Part shown: piece by piece, positions 26,710-36,919 of the stretch | Numbering within the stretch: the first letter of the stretch is position 1 | How the letters are laid out: each line of letters begins with the position of its first letter | From: Aureispira sp963837355 | Lineage (GTDB): Bacteria; Bacteroidota; Bacteroidia; Chitinophagales; Saprospiraceae | NCBI GenBank assembly: GCA_963837355.1 | Contig: CAWIMY010000007.1 | Location: 806,001-870,000 of the forward strand | DNA length: 64,000 nucleotides | Direction of reading: 5' to 3' | Made by a program: the position numbers and the translations under genes | Notes under the pieces: generated by a model | The model's database searches: none | Told to the model about the DNA's origin: nothing | What the model saw: only the letters and a program-made list of their open reading frames with translations

Positions 26710-28933
26710 TTAATTACAACGCCCCACATAAACCCGCAACAATTCCACTTGGTAGTCCAACTCGTCGTTGTACTCCACACTGTTTTTGCGTTGCAAGCCA
26801 TCAATTTTGGTGAGGAAACGGCGGCCATCCTTACAGGGGTTCATCAAGCCGCGTAAAACCCACGCTTTGGTGGTGGAAATATCATCGCAATAGTACTCTT
26901 CCAAGCTAATTTTGCTGGGATCTACTTTGGACAATTCGTCGGTAGTACCCGCCAATTTCCAAGCTTGTTCTAAGCCCTCCATCGTTGGGTCGCCTTGCTG
27001 CACCATTTGGTAGAGCTTTTCTAATTTGTCCTCCATCACGCGGTCGAGCGTTAGCAAATAATCTTCTTGTACTTTGTAAATATCGGCTAGGCGCTGTTTG
27101 CCCCGACTACAGAAATTGAGGGTTCCGTCCATGATGAGGGCGCGTACTTCCGCGATTTTATCACAATAAGAAAACTCGACATCCAATTCTCCTGACAATT
27201 GATTGTCAGGAACAAAATCTTCCCAAACTTTGGTCAATTTAGCGACATTGCCCCCTTCATTGTTCAAGCGATTTTTGAGCGATTGGATGTAATCGGCGGT
27301 AGCTTGGTCGAGCGTAGGGCTGTATTTTTTCATCACCTTATCAACTTCGCCTAGACCATATTTTCCACTCAAACAAGGATTGGTATAACCATCCAGTAAG
27401 GCGGCACGTACGTCCAACACACGGTTACAGGGGTATTCATAATCATATTCGTACTCGGTGCTTACTTTTCCTGTTTGTACAAAATAATCCCACGCTTGGT
27501 TAATCACACTTTGATTGGCAGCTACTTTTTCCACTTTGGCTTTCAAGGCATCGAGTTTGCCTTGTGTTTCGGCATCCATTACAATATCGTATTCGACTAA
27601 TAAGTCGTCAATGGCTGCTAATTCTGTCGCGCCTTTTTCGCAGACCTTTACGGTGCCTTCAATGAGATGGGCTTGCAATTGGGCGATTTTCTCACAATAA
27701 TCAAACACCAACGGATACTCTCGCGACAACTCACTGTCGGGCAAAAAGTCTTGCCATGCTTCGTTCAAGACCGTGACATCACCCGAACTGGCGGACACCA
27801 AGCTTTTCAATTCTTTGAGTTTGTTCAGATGTTTCGCTGGATAATTCGGGGCGGTGCTCGCGGCGAATCTCCGCAATGTTTTTTAAGGCTTCGGCTCCTT
27901 TTTCACAGACGCGGTTGAGGCCGTCCAAGAGTTGCGCTTTCACTTCTGCTTCGCGGTCGCATTTAAATTCGTATTTATAAACGGCATCGCTCGGTAATTT
28001 ACCCGCACTGGCAAACTTTTTCCAGTAGGTATTCAAGACGACTAAATCCGTTTTTAAGGCTTTCACTTGGCGTTCGATGTCTTCGATGTGCGCGAGGACA
28101 TCGCTTGGTAATTTTTCGTTGCTTTGGCGGCTTAGGAGCTTAATTTTGTCCAATAAAGGCTCGCCTTGGGTACAAATATCGTAGTTGGCTTTGAGGATGT
28201 AGGTCTTGATGTTGGGCAAGATGTAACAGCGATATACGGGCATCTCGGCGTTCATGCCAGGAGAAATTCCCGTTGCACTAAAGGCATCCCAAGCGGGTTG
28301 CATTTCATCCAAGGCCGTCCAGTACTGCGCCATTTTATCCACTTCTTCACCCAATCCTTCTACATCGTGCGGATTGAAAGTGGTCGCCACTAAGCGCTTA
28401 ATTTTAGTATCGTAAATATCCCGCGCTCGATCCAAGTCTTTCTCACACAAATAATCGTGCGAAATCATGTAAAAATACTTGGTCAAGGTACCGCGCTCAC
28501 ACAAGCGAGCGGCCTCGGGGTATTGTTCTACTTCTTCTCTAGAAACACTAGTCGGCACTGACTTGAATTTTTTCCAGAGTGGATCCAAGCTTTTGTACGC
28601 TAGAATGTTTTTTTGCAAGCCCTCGTAGCGCTCTTCAAAACCAGGGACGCGATCGCGGACGCTTTTGCCCATCGCTTCGATTTCTTGAATCATGCGTTCC
28701 GCGTCCTCGATGTTGTTGCCACATAGGTAAGTGTTGGCATAAATTAACGAGTACTTGATATAATTGGCAGGCTGCGATTTCTCTGGCTTTGGCAATTTTG
28801 AAATGTTCGACGTTTTTTCGTTGGCTAAGAATTCTTGCCACGTCTCTTCCATGTTCACAAACTGCGCTTGCGTTTGGAGCATTCCAATAAACAAAAAGCA
28901 ACAAAGGTATAATAAACGTGTTTGGCTGATCAT
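26710..28933 (-). pseudogene. Repeat protein B: paralog of A and C, frameshifted and lacking the OmpA-like end
   Basis: Reconstructed length about 740 aa. The signal peptide is RLLYLCCFLFIGMLQTQAQ with the start at 28933; the head FVNMEETWQEFL matches A. Eight Trp/Cys units can be counted. The frame breaks in unit 5: the frame from 28933 reaches HRPELSSETSEQ and then needs one base removed from the T3 run at 27820-27822 to give LKELKSLV and LNEAWQDFLPDSELS. After the eighth unit the protein ends LLRVYVGRCN at 26710, where A continues with VYQCKYWALVLE and a further 235 residues. The cut coincides with the AT-rich island. A TAnnTTTG-like box lies at 29022-29029. Confidence 0.75.
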
Positions 28934-29021
28934 AATCGTAAAAATCCGTTTTAAAAAATGCGCACGTTCCTGTGCGGCTATTGCTTCCAATGCAAGAACC
29001 AACCCAAAATAAAAGAAGGGG

Positions 29022-29029
29022 CAAAAATA
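29022..29029 (-). promoter_or_regulatory. Candidate -7 promoter box of repeat gene B
   Basis: TATTTTTG on the minus strand, about 90 bases before the start at 28933. No firm -33 element. Confidence 0.3.
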
Positions 29030-29196
29030 GGGGTTGGTAAGCGACCGAAAGTAGTGATTTTGGGAATAAGTACCTAGTTTTTCTCAAACAAAAAGCAAAC
29101 CAACGGGCTCTCTATTAGTAACCTCAAAGCTAAAAAAAAATTGCCTTTTTAGATGACTATTTGCAAAAGAACGACCAAGGGAAATTTTACAGAAAT

Positions 29197-30027
29197 TTAT
29201 CCAATACCCGCGCATTCAAAGTCTCCAAATACGCCCGTCCATACGCGGCTTGCTCCAAGCCTTTCATACAAAAACGCAGGCCAATCGTTCGGGTATTCTT
29301 CCGAAAAGGAAGCAATGCCGCAAGCAATACTGGCGGTGCTGTCGGTATCTCCCCCCAGCTTAACCGATAAATCTAAAACGTCGCGCAGGCTTTTGGCTTG
29401 GTATAAAACGGTAAAAATGCCCTCCACGGTTTCGATGCCATCACAGGCAACAGGCGTCGTTTTTTTAGTGTCAAATTTCCAGTGGGTTTGCTGCTCAATG
29501 AAAGCGTGCAAAAAGCGGGCTTCGCCTTTTTTATAAATAAAATAGTGGGCCATCAAGGCGACGGCTTGTGCCGAAACAATGCCCTCGGGCGTGTTGTGGG
29601 TAATGCTAGCTTGCAGCGCGGCTTTTTCTAGGACTTCGGAGCTAGTGGGATAGAGGCCGATGGGCACGGCGCGCATGGCCGCCCCGTTGCGTTTGCTATT
29701 GGGTCGAATGTTTGCCAAAAACTCGGCGGCAGAGTTCTGTTGTGTTAGGAATTGATAAAAGCCCTTGGCATAACCACGGCGTGGATCGCGTTTAAACACG
29801 TCTAAAAAATGCGCGGCAATGGTTTCCTTCGTCCATTCGGCTCCGCTGAGCATTAATTCTACGATGGCTAAGGTCATTTGTGTATCGTCGGTGTATTGGC
29901 CTGCTTGCAGGTCGTCGATACGGCTGCCGTAGTAGCGATCGAGTTGGTGTTCTTGGGCGATGATTTCAGGGGTAGTGAATTCGAAGCTTGCGCCGTAGGC
30001 GTCTCCAATGGCGATTTCTAGCAACAT
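29197..30027 (-). CDS. ADP-ribosylglycohydrolase family protein
   Basis: A 276-aa protein of the DraG/ARH family, which removes ADP-ribose from proteins or small molecules using two Mg ions. The metal motifs are all present: GDAYGASFEF near residue 8, YTDDTQMTLA near 45 and LGGDTDSTASIACGI near 230. It is probably cytosolic. It lies between repeat genes B and C on the same strand, with 240-260 base gaps on both sides, so there is no tight operon. The target is unknown. Confidence 0.88.
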   Translation of the reverse strand: MLLEIAIGDAYGASFEFTTPEIIAQEHQLDRYYGSRIDDLQAGQYTDDTQMTLAIVELMLSGAEWTKETIAAHFLDVFKRDPRRGYAKGFYQFLTQQNSAAEFLANIRPNSKRNGAAMRAVPIGLYPTSSEVLEKAALQASITHNTPEGIVSAQAVALMAHYFIYKKGEARFLHAFIEQQTHWKFDTKKTTPVACDGIETVEGIFTVLYQAKSLRDVLDLSVKLGGDTDSTASIACGIASFSEEYPNDWPAFLYERLGASRVWTGVFGDFECAGIG

Positions 30028-30189
30028 GATAGTGAGGGCTGATGTAAAAGGTTAATAAGGGATTATTGGAGCAGTTTGCTTAACCAGCGTTTTCCTATGC
30101 CCCTTCAAATTTTTTCTATGCTTTTTGGGTAAATTATTTGAGGAAGGGAAAGTTGCTTGTTGGGCATTGTTGGAATTTTTTTACCATGC

Positions 30190-30225
30190 AAAAAGGCGCT
30201 CTGAAATTTAATTCAGAACGCCCCT
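30190..30225 (-). terminator. Rho-independent terminator of repeat gene C
   Basis: Arms of 11 bases with one G-T pair around six nt, followed by five T on the minus strand, 43 bases past the stop. Confidence 0.75.
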
Positions 30226-30267
30226 TGACTAGTTATTTTCCTCTAGGAAGTTGATTGAAACACCTTG

Positions 30268-32700
30268 CTAACAACCCGTTTTAGGACGGTTGCCAATGCC
30301 CGATTTATCGACCAAGCCTTTTAAGGTTTTCTCATAAAAATCCAACATCAAATTGGTAATGTTTAGTTCAATTTCGATGCGGCGGTACTCGCCTCCCTTT
30401 TCACTAGAGGGGTGTTCATAGGCACCAACCGTAATCGGTACGTTCATAAAGTCCAGCTGTTGCTTGACGGTCCAAGCGCGGGCGATGCCCAATTCCATAT
30501 TCGATTTAAGATCGGTCGTAATGTTACGCGTTTCTTTTTTCGTGGTGTCTACCCCACTGCTGCTTTGCACAAAGTGCGTGTAGGGGGTGCCTTCTGGAAT
30601 GTCCAATGACTTGTCGTACTTGGCGCCCGAGAAGCGGTTACCGTCCGTATGGCCTTCTAAGTAGATGTAGAAATCTTCCTTGCAGCGCATATTGGCTTCG
30701 CAATACTTGTCCAACACTTCGCGGTCTACCCAAGACGCAATTTTTTTGTAGTACTCGGGATCACCCATTTTGGCGAGGTTGATTTTTTCACACAAGAAGG
30801 TGGTAATGGTGTACTGAATGCCAATTTTACCCAATTGCTGGTACTCAACCGTCGTTTCACAGGGCTGCTCGGCCGAATTGAGGTCGGCGCGCATGATTTC
30901 TGAAGACGCGGGGCCAAAGCGCTCACATTCTTCATAGGTAACTTGCCAAGCTTGTAGTACTAGTGCCCAATATTTACATTGGTAAACTTTGGCGCGCAAG
31001 CGGTCTACTTGACAAGTTAAGTCCTTGTCGTAGCTGAGTTTGGCATCTTTTTTCAGTTTTTCAATTTTCTTCAAATACGGCTCGCCTTTTTCACAAGGAT
31101 CCAACTGACCTTTGATGACCCATGACTTGGTTTGCGCGATTTGATCGCAGTAGGATTTGACCAAACGGATATTATCGCGAACAGTTCCATCGTCATTTTC
31201 AGGATAGCCCTCTTTCCACGCCATTACTTTATCGGTGCTGGTGTAGAGTTCCCACGCGTCGTTGAGATCGGATAAATCTTGATCGGATTCGTCTTGTTTG
31301 GCTTGTAAGGCTTCGACTTTTTTGGTGACGGCATCGGCCAATTCGGGCGCGTCCGTACTGCGGACTTTTTCGATGTCTGCTAGGCGGGCTTTGCCTTTCT
31401 CACAGAAATTGATGGTGCCATCCATGACATACGCCTTGATTTGGGCTTCTTTATCACAATAGTCGTAGGGAAAGTCCAATTTGCCATTGACTTTATCATC
31501 TGGCAAAAAATCTGCCCATGCTTCGTTGAGCTTGGTTAGGTTGGCTTTTTCTTTATTGACACGTGCTTTGAGCTCCTTCAACTTGGCGGTGGTTTCGCTG
31601 TCCAAGGTAGGTTTGTGTTCCTTTTGAACGCGGGCAATTTCTTTTAGGGCATCGGTGCCGCCATTACAAGGATCGGCAAACCCGTCCATGATATAGGCTT
31701 TGACTTCAGCGCTGCGGTCACATTCAAATTCGTGGCCGTAGTTGGTATCGCTAACCTTATTTTCAGGCAAGAATTTTTTCCACGCTTTGTTGAGACCCGC
31801 TAAACCGTCGTTATTCTCCGCTACGGCATCTTCGAGCCATTTGATTTTGGTCGCGACATCGGCAGGGATGTTATGCGTGTTGGTCTTTTCTAATGCCTTG
31901 ATTTTTTTTAACATTTCGTCCCCAACGGTACAAACATCCGCCGCAGCGCGTAGAATATACGCTTTCATATTAGGAATAGAATAGCAGTCTACGACAGGCA
32001 TTTCGGTAGCAAATCCAGGAGAGACATCAGTTTCTACCAATTTCGCCCAAGCGGGATCCAACTTTGCCATCGCGGCCCAAACCTTCTTCATTTTGTTGAC
32101 GCGCTCTTCCATACCAGGTACTTGCGAAGGCTCGAAGGAGGTTTTATCCACTAGTTTTTGTACGCGGTCAACAAAGTGGCCTTTGGCTTTTACCAAATCC
32201 CCCGAGCAGTAATAGTCCATCGAGGTCATGTAGAAATATTTTGCCAAGGTGCCTTTTTCACAAACGGAGTTGGCTTCTTTTAGAATGCCTTCGTTTAGTT
32301 CGGAAGCGGTGACGGCAGTACCGCCCACATAGCGTCCCCAAGCTTTGTCCGCTGCTTTGTAGGCCGCGACTTTTTGCTTTAGGTCTTCATATTTGGCCAC
32401 AAAGCCAGGAATGTTTTCTTGTCGTTCTTTGTCGATAGCGGCGACTTGACTTAGCATCTTTTCGGATTGGCTCAAATCGTCGGCACAGAAATACGAGTTG
32501 GCATACATCAATGAGTATTTGAGGTAGTTGGCAACTTGCTCTTTGCTTGGTTCGGTCAATTTACTAATTGCGGAGGTCTTGGGATTTTTTAGAAATTCCT
32601 GCCACGTCTCTTCATAATTCACCAATTGGGCATTGGCCGAAGGCAATAGAAAAACCAAAGCTAACAGCAAGCTCCAGCAATAAGGTACGATTGGTCTCAT
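30268..32700 (-). CDS. Repeat protein C: secreted Trp/Cys-repeat protein with OmpA-like C-terminus
   Basis: An 810-aa paralog of A, intact. The signal peptide is YCWSLLLALVFLLPSANAQ with the start at 32700. Six Trp/Cys units are seen, two fewer than A (for example LNKAWKKFLPENKVSD, LNEAWADFLPDDKVNG and CEKGKARLADIEKV). The C-terminal domain matches A closely: KMGDPEYYKKIASWVDREVL, IYLEGHTDGNRFSGAKYDKS, NMELGIARAWTVKQQLDF and EYRRIEIELNITNLMLDFYE, which is the OmpA-like part. The differing unit number with a conserved head and tail indicates gain or loss of whole units between paralogs. Periplasmic or surface scaffold is inferred; no known family name was recognised. Confidence 0.75.
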   Translation of the reverse strand: MRPIVPYCWSLLLALVFLLPSANAQLVNYEETWQEFLKNPKTSAISKLTEPSKEQVANYLKYSLMYANSYFCADDLSQSEKMLSQVAAIDKERQENIPGFVAKYEDLKQKVAAYKAADKAWGRYVGGTAVTASELNEGILKEANSVCEKGTLAKYFYMTSMDYYCSGDLVKAKGHFVDRVQKLVDKTSFEPSQVPGMEERVNKMKKVWAAMAKLDPAWAKLVETDVSPGFATEMPVVDCYSIPNMKAYILRAAADVCTVGDEMLKKIKALEKTNTHNIPADVATKIKWLEDAVAENNDGLAGLNKAWKKFLPENKVSDTNYGHEFECDRSAEVKAYIMDGFADPCNGGTDALKEIARVQKEHKPTLDSETTAKLKELKARVNKEKANLTKLNEAWADFLPDDKVNGKLDFPYDYCDKEAQIKAYVMDGTINFCEKGKARLADIEKVRSTDAPELADAVTKKVEALQAKQDESDQDLSDLNDAWELYTSTDKVMAWKEGYPENDDGTVRDNIRLVKSYCDQIAQTKSWVIKGQLDPCEKGEPYLKKIEKLKKDAKLSYDKDLTCQVDRLRAKVYQCKYWALVLQAWQVTYEECERFGPASSEIMRADLNSAEQPCETTVEYQQLGKIGIQYTITTFLCEKINLAKMGDPEYYKKIASWVDREVLDKYCEANMRCKEDFYIYLEGHTDGNRFSGAKYDKSLDIPEGTPYTHFVQSSSGVDTTKKETRNITTDLKSNMELGIARAWTVKQQLDFMNVPITVGAYEHPSSEKGGEYRRIEIELNITNLMLDFYEKTLKGLVDKSGIGNRPKTGC

Positions 32701-33187
32701 ACAGTTACATTGTTTGCAAGAAAGCGCTGGTTTAGAGAGCAACAGCACTTCCTGAAAGGATTAGATAAAAGATCGAGTTGGTTTAGAGACGCTTTGTTAT
32801 GGATTGATAAAACGGCCTTGACGTATTTTTTAATACTTTGTTAAGATTGCCGACAACATATATAAGGAATATTGGCGATTCAGCCAAATTTGGAGGCGGG
32901 AAGGTTGGGGAGGGGCAAAAAAAATAGCTTTGGTACGGTTAGTCCCCTAAGTAGTCAAGCTGTGGTTAGCTTTGTTGGTCGAGTAGAAGAGTTGTAGGAT
33001 TTTTTCCTTCGTAGAAGTTATGGTTCTAAAACCTAGTTTTAACCATTATGGGTTGATCCATAGTGTGCCGCACTGTTTTTTCTGATTGAAACCAAGAAGA
33101 AAGAGTTCCTCCTGATCCAACATAGAGATTCTTATCTTCGTTATAGGAATCTTCTATCATGATATAAGAGCCAGAAAAGAGACCATT
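32701..33187. other. Intergenic region with a possible small ORF
   Basis: Mostly AT-rich and non-coding. On the minus strand, 33026-33160 encodes a 44-aa frame (MIEDSYNEDKNLYVGSGG...) just after the ABC exporter stop. It is protein-like but has no other support. Confidence 0.3.
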
Positions 33188-34927
33188 CTAAATCCGACTT
33201 TGGTAGGTATACAATTCATAATAACGCCCTTGTTTTTCGATCAGGCTGTCGTGGGTGCCGCGTTCAACAATATGGCCTTGCTCTACCACTAAAATTTGGT
33301 GCGCTTGGCGGATGGTACTGAGGCGGTGAGCAATGACAAAGGTGGTGCGGTTTTCCATGAGCGTGTCTAGGCTTTTTTGGATAAGCACTTCGCTTTCGGT
33401 ATCCAAGTTAGAAGTGGCTTCGTCTAGAATAATAATTTTTGGATCTGCCAAGAGAGCACGAGCAATAGAAATGCGTTGTTTTTGCCCTCCCGAAAGCTTG
33501 ACCCCGCGCTCGCCAATAACGGTTTCGAGCCCATCGTCAAAACGGTCGGTAAATTCATTGACGTAAGCATTTTTAACAGCGGCGAGCAAGTCGGCTTCGC
33601 TGGCGTCAGGGCGTGGAAAAAGGATGTTTTCGCGGATAGTACCTTCAAATAGAAAATCGTCTTGCAAGACGACACCCAAGTGTTGGCGGTAGCTGCGCAA
33701 ATCAACTTTAGCTAAGTCTTTGCCGTCGATGCTGACTAGCCCTGCTTGGGGCATCAAAAAGGACGCGGCCAAACTCGCAATGGTAGATTTGCCTGAGCCC
33801 GAGGAGCCCACCAAGGCCGTTACCGAACCCGCAGGCGCTTCAAAACTCACGCCATGCAGCACTTCTTTTTCTTCTTCGTAAGCAAAATGAACATTCTCAA
33901 AAACAATATTTCCTTGAATCGCAGGAGTATTCAAGGTGCGTACAACAGGATCGTTTTCTTCGTCCATTTGCATAATTTCTTCGGTGCGGTCCAAGCCCGC
34001 CAAAGCCTCCGTCAACTGGCTGCCAATGTTACTCATTTGTACAATAGGAGAAATCATCAAGCCCAAATACAAGGTAAACGACAAGAAATCGCCAAAGGTC
34101 ATTTGCTCTTGAATCATTAAATAACCACCAATGCCCATAATACCCGCACTCGCCAGACCCAGCAAAAAGGTAGAGGAGCTAGTGACAAAGGCGGTAGAAG
34201 TCATACTTTTTTTTATGTTCTGATACAACTCTTCTACCCCTTCTTCAAAAATCTTATTTTCTTGCTCCTCGGCATTGAATCCTTTGATGACGCGAACGCC
34301 ATTGAGGGTTTCGACCAAGCGCCCTGTCACCGCCGCACTGATTTTGCCCCGCACCCTAAAAATAGGACGGATATAAGCAAAGGCTTTGAGGGAAATAAAG
34401 GCAAATACGCCTACAGGAATCAATACAAAGGCAGTCATAGTCGCATTGATGTTCAACAGGAGAAAGAAAGCAATGACCGCTGTAAAGCTACCACCTACCA
34501 ACTGTACCAAGCCCGTACCCACCAAGTTGCGTACACCTTCAACATCCCGCATGATGCGAGACACTAGCGCGCCCGATTTTGTGTTGTCAAAAAAGCGAAT
34601 GGGCAACGACAGCACTTTCTTTTGCACGCGTACCCGAAACTTAGCAATCAAATGTTGCGCCTCGACGCTCAAAATACGTGTCAGTAAAAAAGAGGTAATG
34701 GCTTGTACCGTTACTGCTGCCACAATGTAAAATAACAACCACTGCAAAGCGCTGGTGTCTTTAGTAGGAATAATATCATCGACCAGCGATTTGCTCGCCC
34801 AAGGCAGTACCAAACTCGCCAAACGACTAATGACAATCAACACTAAGCCAATACCAATCGTGTTGCGACGTGGCCATACAATAGTCGCCAGTGCCCAGCG
34901 TAAACTTACATTCTTACGATCACTCAT
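33188..34927 (-). CDS. ABC exporter, fused permease and ATPase (MsbA/BmrA type)
   Basis: A 579-aa half-transporter that works as a homodimer or heterodimer in the inner membrane. Six membrane helices lie within residues 1-320 (ABC_membrane type). The ATPase domain has Walker A GSSGSGKSTIASLA near 375, the Q-loop VVLQDDFLFEGTI, signature LSGGQKQRISIARALL, Walker B IIILDEATSNLD and the His switch IAHRLSTI. The substrate, lipid or drug, cannot be told. It is last in a minus-strand set with the permease (50-base gap) and rbfA. Confidence 0.9.
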   Translation of the reverse strand: MSDRKNVSLRWALATIVWPRRNTIGIGLVLIVISRLASLVLPWASKSLVDDIIPTKDTSALQWLLFYIVAAVTVQAITSFLLTRILSVEAQHLIAKFRVRVQKKVLSLPIRFFDNTKSGALVSRIMRDVEGVRNLVGTGLVQLVGGSFTAVIAFFLLLNINATMTAFVLIPVGVFAFISLKAFAYIRPIFRVRGKISAAVTGRLVETLNGVRVIKGFNAEEQENKIFEEGVEELYQNIKKSMTSTAFVTSSSTFLLGLASAGIMGIGGYLMIQEQMTFGDFLSFTLYLGLMISPIVQMSNIGSQLTEALAGLDRTEEIMQMDEENDPVVRTLNTPAIQGNIVFENVHFAYEEEKEVLHGVSFEAPAGSVTALVGSSGSGKSTIASLAASFLMPQAGLVSIDGKDLAKVDLRSYRQHLGVVLQDDFLFEGTIRENILFPRPDASEADLLAAVKNAYVNEFTDRFDDGLETVIGERGVKLSGGQKQRISIARALLADPKIIILDEATSNLDTESEVLIQKSLDTLMENRTTFVIAHRLSTIRQAHQILVVEQGHIVERGTHDSLIEKQGRYYELYTYQSRI

Positions 34928-34977
34928 GTTTTATTTTTACAATTGAAGGATGCCCTTATAAGGGCGCCTTGCTCCAA

Positions 34978-36225
34978 TTATTCTTTGCGAATAAAGCGCC
35001 CGATTTTGGCGGCGCGTTGGGCGGGAATCCAAGCAGCTGCGGTACCAATGCCCAAGACAGTGGCAATAATTAAGACAAAATCACTGCCTCGCATTTCTAC
35101 AGGATAAGCATCAATAATAAATTCTCCTGATCCGCTTAGGCGCACCAAGCCATATTCTTGTTGTAATAGGCACAACACCACGGCTAAAAAACAGCCTAGA
35201 CACAACCCAATAAACGACAGCAAAAAGCCCTCGGCCAAGAAAATTTGGCGGATGAGTTGGTTGGTGCCGCCCAAGGATTTGAGCGTGGCAATGTCCTTTT
35301 TCTTATCCAATACAAGCATCCATAAGGCACCCACCATATTAAAGGCGACAAGCACTAAGGTAAAGGCAAAAATGAGATAGGCCACGTATTTTTCCAGCTG
35401 GGTAATGTTGTACAACGCCTCATCTTGTTGATAGCGATTTTTGACAATAAAATCAGGGCCCATTAGATCCTTGATGGCTACTAGGATTTGTTTGGTTGAT
35501 ACATCGGGAGTGAGGCGCAATTCTAAGGCCGAGATTTCTCCTTTCTTATAGGAGGTTAAATCTTGTACAAAAGGGAGGTTGGTAATGGTGTAATTATCGT
35601 ACTCTGACTGTTGGATGGCATAGATAGCAGCAGGGTAAATTTGGCGTTTTTTGAAGGGTTTTTTGGTGAGGTTCATAGAGGCGCGGCCTGTGCGCTTGGG
35701 CATATAAACCGTCATGGGTTTATTAAAAACCTGCCCCACACTAATTTGTAAGGTATATTCCAACGCGGCACCTATAACAGCATAATTGGTTTGCGTCCCC
35801 TCGTCGTATACTCGATACTGTTGGTCCCCCTTCAAACAAGTATCAATGGCAGTTACAGCTTGATAATACTCATCTACGCCCTTAATGTGGCCAATATTCT
35901 GCACGCCTTCGTATTCAAACAGGGCAATCTCTTCCAAGGTTTTGGAAACGGCTTGCACCCCCTCCAAGCCCTTTAGGCGATAGAGTAGGCTGTCGCTGGG
36001 GACAAATACTTTGCCCTTGGCCACCGTAATTTGGACATCGGGCTTAAAACTGCCAATGAGGCCACTCAAAAAGCCTTCAAAACCGTTGAAGACCGATAAA
36101 ATAACAATTAGCGCCATGCTACCGATCGCAATACCGAGTACCGCAATGCCCGAAATAATATTAATGGCATTGGTCGATTTTTTAGAAAAAATATAACGGC
36201 GGGCGAATTTAAACGGTAGGTTCAT
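34978..36225 (-). CDS. LolC/LolE-like ABC permease (FtsX family)
   Basis: A 415-aa inner-membrane protein with the typical layout: an N-terminal helix (GIAVLGIAIGSMALIVILSV), a large periplasmic MacB-like domain, and three C-terminal helices (FAFTLVLVAFNMVGALWMLV; LSFIGLCLGCFLAVVLCLL; and FVLIIATVLGIGTAAAWIPA). DKKKDIATLKSLGG is the coupling motif of the family. It probably acts in lipoprotein release with a separate LolD ATPase, which is not in this window. In many Bacteroidota it lies next to rbfA, as here (26-base gap). Confidence 0.85.
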   Translation of the reverse strand: MNLPFKFARRYIFSKKSTNAINIISGIAVLGIAIGSMALIVILSVFNGFEGFLSGLIGSFKPDVQITVAKGKVFVPSDSLLYRLKGLEGVQAVSKTLEEIALFEYEGVQNIGHIKGVDEYYQAVTAIDTCLKGDQQYRVYDEGTQTNYAVIGAALEYTLQISVGQVFNKPMTVYMPKRTGRASMNLTKKPFKKRQIYPAAIYAIQQSEYDNYTITNLPFVQDLTSYKKGEISALELRLTPDVSTKQILVAIKDLMGPDFIVKNRYQQDEALYNITQLEKYVAYLIFAFTLVLVAFNMVGALWMLVLDKKKDIATLKSLGGTNQLIRQIFLAEGFLLSFIGLCLGCFLAVVLCLLQQEYGLVRLSGSGEFIIDAYPVEMRGSDFVLIIATVLGIGTAAAWIPAQRAAKIGRFIRKE

Positions 36226-36251
36226 GGCGTGTTCGTTGGCAGTTCCAAAAA

Positions 36252-36722
36252 CTATTCTTCCTCTTCTCCATTGTTGGTAGGAGGAGTGTCATTTTCTGGT
36301 GGCTGCTGTGCTGCTGATTTCTTTTTAGCGTCCATCGCTTCTTTCATAGAGCGATGCTGGGTATTTTGCTGCGAATTGATGCGGGTAAACAAGCTGTCGA
36401 TGTGTTCGACCTCATCCAAGGTATCGTCAATGAAAAATTTGAGGATAGGGATGCGGCGGACTTGTTTGCGGATGCGCTTGCCCAATTGCCCACGAAGGTA
36501 AGCAAGGTTTTCCCAAAGTTCCTTAATGACTTCTTGTTTATAAGGTACGTTGTAGACACTGACGTAAATATAGGCAATGCCCAGATCCGAGCTCATGCGT
36601 ACGTTGGTAACGGTCACCAACGGTTCGACACCGTAAATAAAAGCGCCTTCTGTTTGCAAAATCGTGCTAAATTCTTGTTGTATAAGGTTGCCTACTTGGC
36701 GTTGTTTTTTTGTCTGTTCCAA
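36252..36722 (-). CDS. rbfA: Ribosome-binding factor A
   Basis: RbfA binds the 30S subunit and helps 16S rRNA 5'-end maturation, notably in the cold. The 156-aa protein has the KH-like core over residues 5-115 (VGNLIQQEFSTILQ, TVTNVRMSSDLGIAYIYVSV, RRIPILKFFIDDTLDEVEHI). A 35-residue Gln/Pro/Glu-rich, disordered tail ends in EEEE. It begins the operon with the LolC/E-like permease. Confidence 0.92.
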   Translation of the reverse strand: MEQTKKQRQVGNLIQQEFSTILQTEGAFIYGVEPLVTVTNVRMSSDLGIAYIYVSVYNVPYKQEVIKELWENLAYLRGQLGKRIRKQVRRIPILKFFIDDTLDEVEHIDSLFTRINSQQNTQHRSMKEAMDAKKKSAAQQPPENDTPPTNNGEEEE

Positions 36723-36919
36723 TGGTATTGCTAGTTATGGCACAACCGATCAACTTTGTTCATCCGTTGTAACTTCTAAAAATAATTTCCAAAAATAACT
36801 TAAAAAACTAGAAAAAGGGTAGTTTTTCTTTTTCTGTTCTCGTCTTTGTTTAAAAGAGCCTCTTTAATCAGAACCATTTAGGGCAAAAATGGTTGTTCAG
36901 TCTGCAAACGACCTACTCT

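Noticed and set aside
26571..26828. 85-aa minus-strand frame overlapping the end of repeat B
   Set aside because: Half of it is a shifted reading of the B repeat; the other half is AT-rich sequence.
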